Positions 8,630 to 16,563 of a stretch of DNA of 34,795 nt are shown here, one piece after another (position 1 is the stretch's first letter; the number at the start of each line of letters is the position of its first letter). The notes below the pieces were generated by a model. It was given only the letters and a program-made list of their open reading frames with translations. It did no database searches and was not told where the DNA came from. This DNA comes from Spirochaetaceae bacterium (GTDB lineage: Bacteria > Spirochaetota > Spirochaetia > Treponematales > Treponemataceae). A program made the translations under genes and the position numbers. The stretch is taken from NCBI GenBank assembly GCA_017618015.1, contig JAFZVC010000064.1:1-34795 (forward strand), given 5' to 3'.

Positions 8630-8765
8630 CCCCCGCCACGAATTGCGGGGGATATGGGCGCACCCGGAACAACTGCACGTTGTTCCGGTCAGGCTTTCCG
8701 GGGTTCCGCCTGCCGGCTTCATTGCCACTTGATGTGGCAACAGCCCTTGCGGGCTGCCCCTCCAA
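8630..8765. repeat. Intergenic element of four successive hairpins
   Basis: Between the symporter stop and the chemotaxis-receptor promoter four inverted repeats follow one another: CCCCCGC/GCGGGGG (8630-8651), GGAACAAC/GTTGTTCC, TTGCCAC/GTGGCAA and GCCC/GGGC. The element is GC-rich in contrast to the AT-rich promoter next to it. It resembles dispersed palindromic intergenic repeats, but only one copy is in this window. It may also terminate the symporter transcript. Confidence 0.5.
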
Positions 8766-8779
8766 TCCTTTGCGCGAAT

Positions 8780-10189
8780 TTATTTCGCAAACTTGTCGAT
8801 GTAACCAGCGATAAATACTACAAGAATGATAATCGGTGCGATGAACTTAAGGTAGAACTTAACGACTTTGTTCTTCGGGAACTTGATTCCTTCACCAGTA
8901 TCAGACTCGGCAACGAAGCCGTCCCAGCCCCAGCCTTTTTTCCATGTACAGAAAAGGAGGAATAAAAGCGAACCGATTGGCAGCAAGTTCTGGCTTACGA
9001 TGAAGTCCTCCAAACCGTCGATTGAGCCGATTGCCGTACCTGCGAAAACATTTGACCACACGTTCATACCGAGTGCGGCTGGCGTTGCGAGCACGAGCAT
9101 CGCTACAAAGTTTACAAGGACAGACTTGCGGCGTGACCAGCCGAACTTGTCCATCGGGAACGCGACGATGTTCTCGAAAACTGCGATAACAGTAGAAAGT
9201 GCAGCGAAGCTCATAAAAAGGAAGAAAGCTGCACCAACGATGCGTCCTGCAACCGGTCCCATCTGGTTAAATACGTTAGGAAGAGATACGAATGCAAGAC
9301 CAGCACCGGAATCAGGCTGAACGCCGAATGCCGCACAAGCTGGGAAAATGATAAGACCAGAGAAAATAGCTACGAAAGTATCAAGACCGATAACGCGAAC
9401 TGCCTCGCCTGTAAGACTGTGCTTTTTGTCGATGTAGGAGCCGAAAATCTCCATCGAACCAATACCAAGGCTCAGCGTGAAGAACGCCTGCCCCATAGCG
9501 GCATAAATCGTGTCCCAAAGGCCGTGTCCGCCTGCGCCGTCGCCGTTCACAAGAGCCGCAAAATCTGGCTTAAGATAGAACGCATAACCCGCACCTGCGC
9601 CCGGAATTGTGAGCACGTAAACAGCAAGACCAATCATAATAACAAGAAGGGCTGACATCATAATTTTTGTTATGCGTTCGACACCTTTCTGAAGACCGAT
9701 AAAACATGTTCCGAATCCAAGTATGATGACTACTACCATCCAGATAATAAGGGATGTCGGATTTCCGACAGTTCCGCCGAAAGCAGCTCCAACTTCATCA
9801 GGAGACATACCGACGAATTTTCCGCTTATCATCTCGAAGAAGTACTTAAGGAACCAGCCGGAGACGACTGTATAGAACATCATGAGAAGATAGTTTCCCG
9901 CGACGGCGAAACCGCCGTACCAGTGCCATTTTGTGCCCTTTGGCTCAAGTGTCTCAAAGGCACCTGCCATACTTTTCCTAGAAGCACGACCAACCGCAAA
10001 CTCGCAGATCATTACCGGCAGTCCAAGGATAACGAGGAACAGCAGGTAAATAAGAACGAATGCAGCTCCGCCGTATTTACCAGTTATGTACGGAAAACGC
10101 CATACGTTTCCGAGTCCAATTGCACATCCTGCAGAAAGCAGCAGGAATCCCAAGCGGCTTCCGAGGCTTTCTCTCTTCTGTCCTTCCAT
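8780..10189 (-). CDS. Na+-dependent neurotransmitter-type (NSS/SNF) symporter
   Basis: The 469-residue membrane protein belongs to the neurotransmitter:sodium symporter family, whose bacterial members take up amino acids with Na+. The N-terminal signature is clear: GCAIGLGNVWRFPYITGKYGG covers the unwound part of TM1 that binds substrate and Na+. It is followed by GLPVMICEFAVGR in TM2, and about eleven or twelve hydrophobic segments run through to the end. GGAG lies eight bases before the ATG. It sits downstream of glyA on the same strand, but the glyA terminator lies between them, so it may have its own promoter, which I could not place. A serine or glycine substrate would fit the glyA neighbour but is speculation. 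Confidence 0.93.
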   Translation of the reverse strand: MEGQKRESLGSRLGFLLLSAGCAIGLGNVWRFPYITGKYGGAAFVLIYLLFLVILGLPVMICEFAVGRASRKSMAGAFETLEPKGTKWHWYGGFAVAGNYLLMMFYTVVSGWFLKYFFEMISGKFVGMSPDEVGAAFGGTVGNPTSLIIWMVVVIILGFGTCFIGLQKGVERITKIMMSALLVIMIGLAVYVLTIPGAGAGYAFYLKPDFAALVNGDGAGGHGLWDTIYAAMGQAFFTLSLGIGSMEIFGSYIDKKHSLTGEAVRVIGLDTFVAIFSGLIIFPACAAFGVQPDSGAGLAFVSLPNVFNQMGPVAGRIVGAAFFLFMSFAALSTVIAVFENIVAFPMDKFGWSRRKSVLVNFVAMLVLATPAALGMNVWSNVFAGTAIGSIDGLEDFIVSQNLLPIGSLLFLLFCTWKKGWGWDGFVAESDTGEGIKFPKNKVVKFYLKFIAPIIILVVFIAGYIDKFAK

Positions 10190-10239
10190 TTTTTAATCTC
10201 CATACAAAGAAGCAAAATCGTCCTGCACAAGCAGGATAC

Positions 10240-10286
10240 AAAAAAGCGGCTTGCAGGAATCCGTATAAACAGATCCAAGAAGCCGC
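10240..10286 (-). terminator. Intrinsic terminator of glyA
   Basis: On the minus strand GCGGCTT (10280-10286) pairs with AAGCCGC (10246-10252) and six T follow. A second small hairpin, TCCTGC/GCAGGA at 10221-10236, lies further downstream in the symporter leader. Confidence 0.75.
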
Positions 10287-10304
10287 CAATTTACCTAAAT
10301 AAAG

Positions 10305-11807
10305 TTATTTTACGAAAGCTTTCTTAAGGAAATCAAGATCAAGTTCTGGATAAAGCACGAATTTTCCAAGAAGTGCCTTTACGCGAGCCTTTGCTGTCTC
10401 CTCAACCTTCGGGTCAAGCTCAATCTTGCCTTTTGCGGGCTTTCCCTCTTTTGTTACGCCAGGTTTTGTTCCCTTAAGAACGTAGTCCATTATGTCGGCG
10501 ATTTCGTCCATCTCTGCTTCGCCCATGCCAAGTGTCGTAACAGCAGGAGTTCCTACGCGGATTCCGCTCGTCCACCAAGCACCCATCTTGTCATACGGAA
10601 GCGCGTTGGCATTCAGCGTAACACCGCACTGGAACATTGCAGCTTCAGCCTGCTTTCCTGTAAGACCGTATGTCGAATAAATATCGATAAGCATAAGGTG
10701 GTTTTCTGTGCCGTTTGTCTGGAGCTTCATTCCGCGCTTCATACATGCTGCTGCAAGAGCCTTTGCGTTCTTTGCTACGTTTGCGGCGTACTCGCGGTAT
10801 GCCGGTGAGTTAGCCTCTTTGAACGCGATTGCCTTAGCTGCCATAACGTGTGGAAGAGGTCCACCAAGAACCATCGGGCATCCCTTGTTAACGTAGTCTG
10901 CGAAAGCTGCCTTGCAAAGAATAAGAGCACCGCGTGGACCGCGAAGTGTCTTATGCGTCGTTGTTGTAACGATGTCTGCCCATTTAACCGGGTCAAGGTC
11001 GCCTGTAAGAACTTTTCCAGCGACAAGACCTGCGAAGTGAGCCATATCTACCATGAGAACTGCTCCGCACTTATCGGCAATCTCGCGGAAGCGGCGGAAG
11101 TTAATAGCACGCGGATATGCTGAATATCCTGCAAGAAGAATAAGAGGCTTAACTTCCATAGCCTGCTTTTCAATAGCGTCGTAGTCAAGAAGGCCTGTCT
11201 CCGGGTCAACTCCGTATGGGTGGCTTTCGAACATGCGGGCAGAAACGTTCATCTTGTAACCGTGAGTAAGGTGTCCACCGCAGCTGTAATCAAGACCCAT
11301 AAGCTTCTGATTTCCGAAGCGCTTGCGGAGCATATCAAACTGCTCAGCTGTAAGGTCGTTGAGTGATTTTACGCCAAGCTCTTCAAGTGTCGGTGTCTCA
11401 ACTTTTGCTGAAAGGATAGCCCAGTATGCAACAACGTTAGCGTCGCAGCCCGCATGTGGCTGTACGTAAGCGTAATCTGCTCCGAAAAGAGCTTCTGCCT
11501 CGCGTGCGGCAGTCATTTCAACTGCATCTACGTTGACGCATCCGCCGTAATAGCGGTGCTCAGGATAACCTTCGGCATATTTGTCTGTAAGAAGGTTTCC
11601 CATTGCTGCCTGTGTCGCCAGTGAACAATAGTTTTCGCTCGCAACAAGCTTAAGGTGTCCGCGCTGTGTCTCCAGCTCTTTTACAACATCGGCGGCGATA
11701 TCCGGGTTTACCGTGGCGACCTGCGTAAGGTTCGCGACATAAGCTGTCATCGCAGTGTTAATCTGATCCGGTGTTTTTCCTGAAAGATACTCCTGTAACG
11801 GTGTCAT
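10305..11807 (-). CDS. glyA: Serine hydroxymethyltransferase
   Basis: The 500-residue PLP enzyme converts serine and tetrahydrofolate to glycine and 5,10-methylene-THF. Family motifs are plain: LVASENYCS near residue 56, DKYAEGYPEHRYYGGC, and TTTTHKTLRGPRGALI with the PLP-binding Lys. It is about 80 residues longer than the E. coli type. The extra sequence includes an N-terminal helix and an insertion after YWAILSAKVETP, as in the long treponemal and chlamydial enzymes. The start is the ATG with CAGGAG six bases upstream. The leader holds a ZTP riboswitch, so expression should follow the purine/one-carbon alarmone ZMP/ZTP. Confidence 0.96.
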   Translation of the reverse strand: MTPLQEYLSGKTPDQINTAMTAYVANLTQVATVNPDIAADVVKELETQRGHLKLVASENYCSLATQAAMGNLLTDKYAEGYPEHRYYGGCVNVDAVEMTAAREAEALFGADYAYVQPHAGCDANVVAYWAILSAKVETPTLEELGVKSLNDLTAEQFDMLRKRFGNQKLMGLDYSCGGHLTHGYKMNVSARMFESHPYGVDPETGLLDYDAIEKQAMEVKPLILLAGYSAYPRAINFRRFREIADKCGAVLMVDMAHFAGLVAGKVLTGDLDPVKWADIVTTTTHKTLRGPRGALILCKAAFADYVNKGCPMVLGGPLPHVMAAKAIAFKEANSPAYREYAANVAKNAKALAAACMKRGMKLQTNGTENHLMLIDIYSTYGLTGKQAEAAMFQCGVTLNANALPYDKMGAWWTSGIRVGTPAVTTLGMGEAEMDEIADIMDYVLKGTKPGVTKEGKPAKGKIELDPKVEETAKARVKALLGKFVLYPELDLDFLKKAFVK

Positions 11808-11869
11808 ACAAAACTCCTGTTAGGAATGGACGCAATTTCATACGGTTGCATCCACAAATGTGGGGTAAT

Positions 11870-11952
11870 CCGCTGTCCAGGCGCGCGGCAGCAGGAGCAC
11901 AAAAAATTTGTGCACTTCACGATGGTTATTTCCATCACGAACGCCAGAAGCA
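11870..11952 (-). promoter_or_regulatory. ZTP (pfl) riboswitch in the glyA leader
   Basis: Read on the minus strand, the leader has the conserved aptamer parts in order: CTGGCG; a hairpin GATGG-AAATAA-CCATC followed by GTGAAGTG; a variable linker with its own hairpin (GCACAAA/TTTGTGC); then GCTGCC-GCGCGCCTGG-ACAGC, whose loop CGCC can pair with the 5' GGCG as the pseudoknot. I recognise this from remembered ZTP aptamers, such as that of Fusobacterium ulcerans, which share TGG-AA-TAACCA-TGAAGT and GCCG-CCTGG. glyA is a known target gene of this class. A likely expression platform: CTCCTG (11892-11897), at the base of the 3' stem, is complementary to the Shine-Dalgarno CAGGAG (11814-11819). That would hide the ribosome site when ligand is absent. 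Confidence 0.82.
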
Positions 11953-11959
11953 ATAAACT

Positions 11960-11989
11960 ATAGTATCATTTTTTGGCATAAATATTCAA
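11960..11989 (-). promoter_or_regulatory. Promoter of glyA
   Basis: On the minus strand TTGAAT (11984-11989), an 18-base spacer and TACTAT (11960-11965) lie just upstream of the riboswitch aptamer. The leader would be about 145 bases. Confidence 0.6.
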
Positions 11990-12023
11990 GCAAGGGAGAA
12001 ATGCACCCTGCTTTTCAATTACC

Positions 12024-12052
12024 TTGAATTTTTTCGCGCGAAATGGTAAAAG
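12024..12052 (+). promoter_or_regulatory. Promoter of the PRPP-synthetase-like operon
   Basis: TTGAAT (12024-12029), a 17-base spacer and TAAAAG (12047-12052). It overlaps the upstream in-frame ATG at 12043, which argues for the later start at 12097. Confidence 0.5.
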
Positions 12053-12096
12053 ATAAGTACAGTTTTTCAAAAAAACTTATAGGGGTCCGTAACAAA

Positions 12097-13335
12097 ATGC
12101 CGTATTCCGAGCCAACTAATCTTGCCGTTATTGCCTGTCCTGGCGGAGAAGTCTTTGCGAACGAAGTCATCTCCCATCTCCGTCACATGTACAAACACCG
12201 CTTTAACCTTAAGCGCGACGTTATCTCCCAACGATACGAAACAAACAAAGAAGAGTACACGAAGACCGTCAACTATTACAACGATCTTCATACATCCGAG
12301 CTTTGTGTGCATGGGAACATCACCGGCTACAGACCGCCGGAGTTCAAATGCAACTGCGAGTTCACCTACTTTATGAACGGTGAGTTCAAGACGGAGATAA
12401 AAGACTGTGTACGCGGAAAAGACGTATACATCTTTCAGGATGTCGAGAACCATCAGGCTTTGTCACTGAACGGCGGTCGGAACAAAATATCGCTGTCAGT
12501 CAACGACCACGTAATGTCGCTGCTCGTAACGATAGACGCGGTAAGGCAGGCCGGAGCCGCACGGATTACGCTCGTAGTTCCTGTTTATCCATACAGCCGC
12601 CAGCACAAGAAGAAGGGGCGCGAAGGGCTTACGGCAAGCTTGCTCGGACACATCTACGAGAATATGGGCGTTACGAGTATCATAACGCTTGATATACACT
12701 CCCGCGAAATTGAAAACTCATTCAGCAAAGCACACATCGAAAACCTTCATGCAAGCTATCAGATAATTCGCGAACTTTCAAAGCTCGTTGACCTTACAGA
12801 AAAGAATCAGGACCTTGTTGTAGTTTCTCCTGACACAGGAGCAGTTGACCGCAACAAGTTCTACGCGACAGGTCTTAAAAAGCCGCTCGCTCTTATCTAT
12901 AAGGAAAGAGATTATTCTATCGTAACGCAGAATGCACATGAGACGAACATCAAAGCAGTGAAGCTTTTGGGTGACGTCCACGGAAAAGTAGCTTTCCTTG
13001 CCGACGATATGCTCGGTACAGGCGGTACGCTCCTTAAAGCAATGGAGTTCCTTAAGGAACAGGGCGCGACAAAAGTAATCGCAGCGATAAGCCTTCCGTT
13101 CTTCACCGGAAACGCGATAGAACAGTTCAATGAAGCTTACAAAAACGGACTTTTCTACAGGATAATCGGAACGAACGCCGTTTATCACGAAGAGCTCTTA
13201 AAATGCGAATGGTACATAAACACAAATGTAAGCGGACTTTTCGCAAATGTTATAACAAGGTTGCACCACAACCAGTCGCTGAGCGATCTTCTTGACAACC
13301 GTTCCATAATAGAAAAACTTGTAAAACACGACTAG
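12097..13335 (+). CDS. prs: Ribose-phosphate pyrophosphokinase-like protein
   Basis: The 412-residue product resembles PRPP synthetases, which make phosphoribosyl pyrophosphate from ribose 5-phosphate and ATP for nucleotide and histidine synthesis. The PRPP synthetase-type segments visible are VVPVYPYSRQHKKKGRE (flexible-loop region), SIITLDIHSREIENSF, VVVSPDTGAVDR, and the PRPP-binding loop FLADDMLGTGGTLLKA. It is about 100 residues longer than the usual enzyme and has a Cys-rich extra segment in the N-terminal half (CVHGN...FKCNCEFTYF), so it is a divergent subfamily. An in-frame ATG at 12043 is rejected because it overlaps the promoter; a GGGG stretch precedes the ATG at 12097. The gene is followed after two bases by the FGGY kinase. 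Confidence 0.8.
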   Translation: MPYSEPTNLAVIACPGGEVFANEVISHLRHMYKHRFNLKRDVISQRYETNKEEYTKTVNYYNDLHTSELCVHGNITGYRPPEFKCNCEFTYFMNGEFKTEIKDCVRGKDVYIFQDVENHQALSLNGGRNKISLSVNDHVMSLLVTIDAVRQAGAARITLVVPVYPYSRQHKKKGREGLTASLLGHIYENMGVTSIITLDIHSREIENSFSKAHIENLHASYQIIRELSKLVDLTEKNQDLVVVSPDTGAVDRNKFYATGLKKPLALIYKERDYSIVTQNAHETNIKAVKLLGDVHGKVAFLADDMLGTGGTLLKAMEFLKEQGATKVIAAISLPFFTGNAIEQFNEAYKNGLFYRIIGTNAVYHEELLKCEWYINTNVSGLFANVITRLHHNQSLSDLLDNRSIIEKLVKHD

Positions 13336-13337
13336 CT

Positions 13338-14729
13338 ATGTCGTATGCCGTGTTCTGTGCAGATATAGGAACTTCTTCACTTAAAGCTGCAATCATTTCC
13401 AGCACAGGGGACATTCTTTGCACGGACACGGAAATCTTCAACAAAAAACTTGGCTCAAACCGATGGTATGCCGCGCTTGCATCATCATGCAACCTGATGT
13501 TGAACAAGCTTCTTCTTAAAGCAGCCGCAAGCTACAAGCCACCGGAAAACAAATCGTCAAAATCGACAATCGTTGCCCCGGCATGGGAAAAAAACTGCGC
13601 GAAAGACCTTTTCAGACCGGAAGTTTTTACAAAACTGCCAATAATTAAAGCTATAAGCATTTCGGGCAACGGACCAAGCCTTGCTAACAGCGGCGGTTCA
13701 TTTTTGTGGAACGAACCGTTTTATCCGGGAGAAGTAGCAGCCGAGCTTGCAAGCTCACCGGATCAGCATTCAATTTACATTCCGCGCCTTGTCCACATAA
13801 AGCACAAGATGCCCGAAATGTGGAACTGCGGAGAAAAGATTTTTTCCGTGCCGGAATACACGGTATACCAGCTTACGGGAACCGCGTTCACGATGCTGCC
13901 GGAAGAACGCTTCCAAATGGCTTATTGGCGGCAGCAGGATATTTTGAACTTCGGACTGCCGGAAAACAAGCTTCCGCGCCTTAGAATACCGGGAAAATCT
14001 GCCGGCACTATGAAACAGGAGCTTGCGGCGGATTTTGGGCTCACGATGAACCCGAACCAGATGAAACTGCCGGAAGTATTCTGCGGCGGTCCTGATTTTA
14101 CGATTGCGCTTATAGGAACCGGTACAATCGCGCCGGGTTGCGTCTGCGACAGAGCCGGCACAAGTGAGGGAATAAACATCTGCACTGCCCGCCCGTTCTC
14201 CGTAAAAGGAATCCGCACATTGCCGTCGCCACAGACACCGTTCTGGAACGAAAGCGTCCTTCTGCCGGACAGCGGCGCGCGTTTCAACACATGGAAAAAG
14301 CTTAACCTGTTCGACGAGCTGCCGGACGAGGAATGTACTGAATATATCCTTAACCACCCCGACTGCGACGGCTATCCGCTGTTGCTGCGCATAGCTGCAG
14401 AAGTGAAAAATGCGTACAAGTTCTTGTATGCGAACGCCGTGAAAAACGGAACGAAGCCGGCAGAAGAAGTTGCGACTACGGGCGGGCAAGCGAAAAACAG
14501 GCTTTGGATGCAGCTTAAAGCTGATGTGACGGGTATTTCGTTCAAGGTGCCGGAGTGTCCTGACGCGGAACTGCTCGGAAATGCTTGCGTCGCACTCGCC
14601 GGGCTCAAAGAATACAGCTCCGTAAAATACGCCTCTGCCACTATTATTAAATACAAGACATTCTATAAGCCGGATGAAGAGAACGGCAAAAAGTACATGG
14701 AATTTCTGTCAAAAGTTAGGCAGATATGA
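13338..14729 (+). CDS. FGGY-family carbohydrate kinase
   Basis: The 463-residue protein has the two-domain actin-like fold of FGGY sugar kinases. The phosphate-1 loop is ADIGTSSLKAAIIS near the N-terminus. KAISISGNGPSL gives the usual ISG segment, RAGTSEGIN forms the domain-2 phosphate loop, and TTGGQAKNRLWMQLKADVTG with ELLGNACVALAGL forms the adenosine-binding end. Such enzymes phosphorylate xylulose, glycerol, gluconate, ribulose and similar substrates. The substrate cannot be read from sequence here, and no transporter or isomerase lies beside it. It begins two bases after the PRPP synthetase stop and overlaps the next gene by four bases (ATGA), so the three genes are one operon. The adjacency to PRPP synthesis might suggest a pentose, which is only inference. 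Confidence 0.85.
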   Translation: MSYAVFCADIGTSSLKAAIISSTGDILCTDTEIFNKKLGSNRWYAALASSCNLMLNKLLLKAAASYKPPENKSSKSTIVAPAWEKNCAKDLFRPEVFTKLPIIKAISISGNGPSLANSGGSFLWNEPFYPGEVAAELASSPDQHSIYIPRLVHIKHKMPEMWNCGEKIFSVPEYTVYQLTGTAFTMLPEERFQMAYWRQQDILNFGLPENKLPRLRIPGKSAGTMKQELAADFGLTMNPNQMKLPEVFCGGPDFTIALIGTGTIAPGCVCDRAGTSEGINICTARPFSVKGIRTLPSPQTPFWNESVLLPDSGARFNTWKKLNLFDELPDEECTEYILNHPDCDGYPLLLRIAAEVKNAYKFLYANAVKNGTKPAEEVATTGGQAKNRLWMQLKADVTGISFKVPECPDAELLGNACVALAGLKEYSSVKYASATIIKYKTFYKPDEENGKKYMEFLSKVRQI

Positions 14730-15403
14730 AACTGTTCAACTTTCCGGATGACATTGCGCCCACGAATTTCGCGAGTGCGCAGAACATCGACATTTCTGCG
14801 CTTATCTTCGATATCGACAATACGCTCTACACAAACGCCGCCTACCTTGAACACCAGATAGACGTTCAAGTGCAACGGTTCGCCGACATGGAAGGCATTT
14901 CGTTCAGCGAGGCGGAAAAACGCATTGCCGACGCGCGTTCCGATTTCGCCGCAAAGCACAACGGCGCAAAAACAAGCTTCGCCCTTATAATGAAAAGCTT
15001 TGGCTATTCAACGGAAGAAAGCATAAAATGGCGGAGCGAACTTATCCAGCCGGAAAAATACCTTAAAAAAGATACGGAACTCCGTGCCATAATGGAAAAA
15101 CTCGCGAGCCGCTATAAAATAATAAGCGTCACGAACAATCCTGTTGAAATCGGATGGCGAAATCTTAAAGCAATTGGGATAGACGACCTTTTTATCGATA
15201 TCGTGGGGCTCGACACCTGCCACAAGAGCAAGCCCGCGCGAGAACCGTTCCTTAAAGGGCTGGAAATCCTCGGCGAACCAGCGAAAAAATGCGTTTCCAT
15301 CGGCGACAGATACGACATCGACATCGCGACACCGCTTGAACTTGGAATGCGCGGAGTGCTTGTTGACGGCTCAAAAGAACTTGATGCGCTTCCATTTTTG
15401 TAA
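14726..15403 (+). CDS. HAD-superfamily hydrolase (pyrimidine 5'-nucleotidase-like)
   Basis: The 225-residue protein has the HAD motifs: FDIDNTLYTN with the nucleophile Asp and acid/base Asp (about residues 28-37), ISVTNN as motif II, the Lys of motif III in the KSKPAREPF segment, and SIGDRYDIDI as motif IV. A helical cap lies between motifs I and II. The subgroup resembles the SDT1-like pyrimidine 5'-nucleotidases, which dephosphorylate UMP/CMP, but HAD substrates are hard to infer. Its start overlaps the kinase stop (ATGA), so it is the third gene of a PRPP synthetase/kinase/phosphatase operon. Confidence 0.85.
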   Translation: MKLFNFPDDIAPTNFASAQNIDISALIFDIDNTLYTNAAYLEHQIDVQVQRFADMEGISFSEAEKRIADARSDFAAKHNGAKTSFALIMKSFGYSTEESIKWRSELIQPEKYLKKDTELRAIMEKLASRYKIISVTNNPVEIGWRNLKAIGIDDLFIDIVGLDTCHKSKPAREPFLKGLEILGEPAKKCVSIGDRYDIDIATPLELGMRGVLVDGSKELDALPFL

Positions 15404-15455
15404 AATTTACGCCGGGGTGAAGTCCCTGCGAAAAAATCATAGTGGTTTTATTTTA

Positions 15456-15484
15456 TAGACTTTTGTAAATTCCTCTGTTATAAT
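15456..15484 (+). promoter_or_regulatory. Promoter of the metallo-hydrolase gene
   Basis: A weak -35 box TAGACT (15456-15461), a 17-base spacer and a perfect TATAAT (15479-15484) precede AGGGTGG and the ATG at 15509. This is an ordinary leader with a Shine-Dalgarno site. Confidence 0.55.
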
Positions 15485-15508
15485 AATTTTATTCAGGGTG
15501 GATTTGAG

Positions 15509-16351
15509 ATGCGCATCGAAAAAACGAATGGTAAATTGTCGCTGACGAATAGCGGCGAGCTGTCATTATTCTTCCTCGGCACGGGCAGTGCATTCACAAA
15601 GACGAATTTTCAGACGAATCTTCTTGTCATAAAGGGAAAGGACCATATCCTGATAGACTGTGGCTCACTTTGTTCCCGCGCGCTCAAAAAATACGGTCAG
15701 ACAATCAAAAACATCGATAACTTCCACATAACCCACTCTCATGCAGACCACACAGGCGGGCTTGAAGAAGCCGCTTTTATGAACATGTACGGTGCGAACA
15801 AGACGCTTTCGATGTACATTACGCCGGAATATCGCGACGTTCTTTGGGAAAACACGCTCAAAGGCGGCCTTTCGTACAGCGAATACTCAAACGGCCCGAA
15901 CCTTACATTCGACGATTATTTCAAGCTCAAACCGCTTAAGGAAATACCAGGCAGTCCACGCCCGCTCTACGAAGCGAAATGCGGTTCCATCAAGCTTAAG
16001 TTTTTTCGGACAATCCACGTACCAAACAAAAAAGGCAGCTGGGACAAGATTTTCAACTCGACAGGCGTAGTTATTGACGACAGGATAATTTTCACAGCCG
16101 ACACGATTTTCGACAAAGAAATGCTCGACTGGCTTTGCGAACGCTTCCCAAATACGGAGGCGATTTTCCACGACTGCCAGATGTTCGACGGCGGCGTTCA
16201 TGCCTCTTACAATGAGCTTTCGACACTTCCTGCGGAACTGCGCAAAAAGATATATTTGTGCCACTACAGCGATGTACGGAAAGGATTTACGCCACGAAGA
16301 GACGGTTTCGCAGGATTCGCGGTACCGGGCGTTTATTACGTGTTTGACTAG
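15509..16351 (+). CDS. Metallo-beta-lactamase-fold hydrolase
   Basis: The 280-residue soluble protein has the metallo-beta-lactamase fold. The first strand ends in FLGTGSAFTKTNFQTN, as in RNase Z and phosphodiesterase-like members. The metal site HSHADHTGG is intact, followed by later ligands in IFTADTIFD (Asp), IFHDCQMF and YLCHYSDV (His). The overall pattern, with GTGSAF and FQTN, is closer to RNase Z/cyclic-nucleotide phosphodiesterase-like enzymes than to lactamases, but no flexible arm typical of tRNase Z is seen. The substrate is unknown. It has its own promoter and AGGGTGG seven bases before the ATG, so it is a single-gene unit. Confidence 0.85.
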   Translation: MRIEKTNGKLSLTNSGELSLFFLGTGSAFTKTNFQTNLLVIKGKDHILIDCGSLCSRALKKYGQTIKNIDNFHITHSHADHTGGLEEAAFMNMYGANKTLSMYITPEYRDVLWENTLKGGLSYSEYSNGPNLTFDDYFKLKPLKEIPGSPRPLYEAKCGSIKLKFFRTIHVPNKKGSWDKIFNSTGVVIDDRIIFTADTIFDKEMLDWLCERFPNTEAIFHDCQMFDGGVHASYNELSTLPAELRKKIYLCHYSDVRKGFTPRRDGFAGFAVPGVYYVFD

Positions 16352-16420
16352 TATTGATTTGCATTTTGCGCGCGACTTCTGAATGTGCGCAATGCGCTGA
16401 AAACGGAAAAATAAAAAAAA

Positions 16421-16494
16421 CGGCCCATACACGAGTCGAACGTGCGACCTGCTCCTTAGGAGGGAGCCGCTCTATCCAGCTGAGCTAATGGACC
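16421..16494 (-). tRNA. tRNA-Arg (anticodon CCT)
   Basis: The minus strand folds into a full cloverleaf of 74 bases. The acceptor stem GGTCCAT/ATGGGCC has one G-T pair and discriminator G. The D arm is GCTC/GAGC. The anticodon stem GCTCC/GGAGC has loop CTCCTAA (anticodon CCT, reading AGG). The T arm is GCACG/CGTGT with loop TTCGACT. The 3' CCA is not encoded. Confidence 0.95.
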
Positions 16495-16563
16495 TTATGC
16501 AGACGCGGTTCGTGCGCCACAACTTAGCAGATACTACCATATCCACCTGTTTTTTTCAAGGTA

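Noticed and set aside
8606..8965. 119-residue plus-strand frame starting in the intergenic hairpin element
   Set aside because: It runs into the antisense of the symporter gene and consists largely of translated palindromes.
10190..10304. Glycine riboswitch before the symporter
   Set aside because: The gap holds the glyA terminator and one small hairpin but none of the conserved glycine aptamer core.
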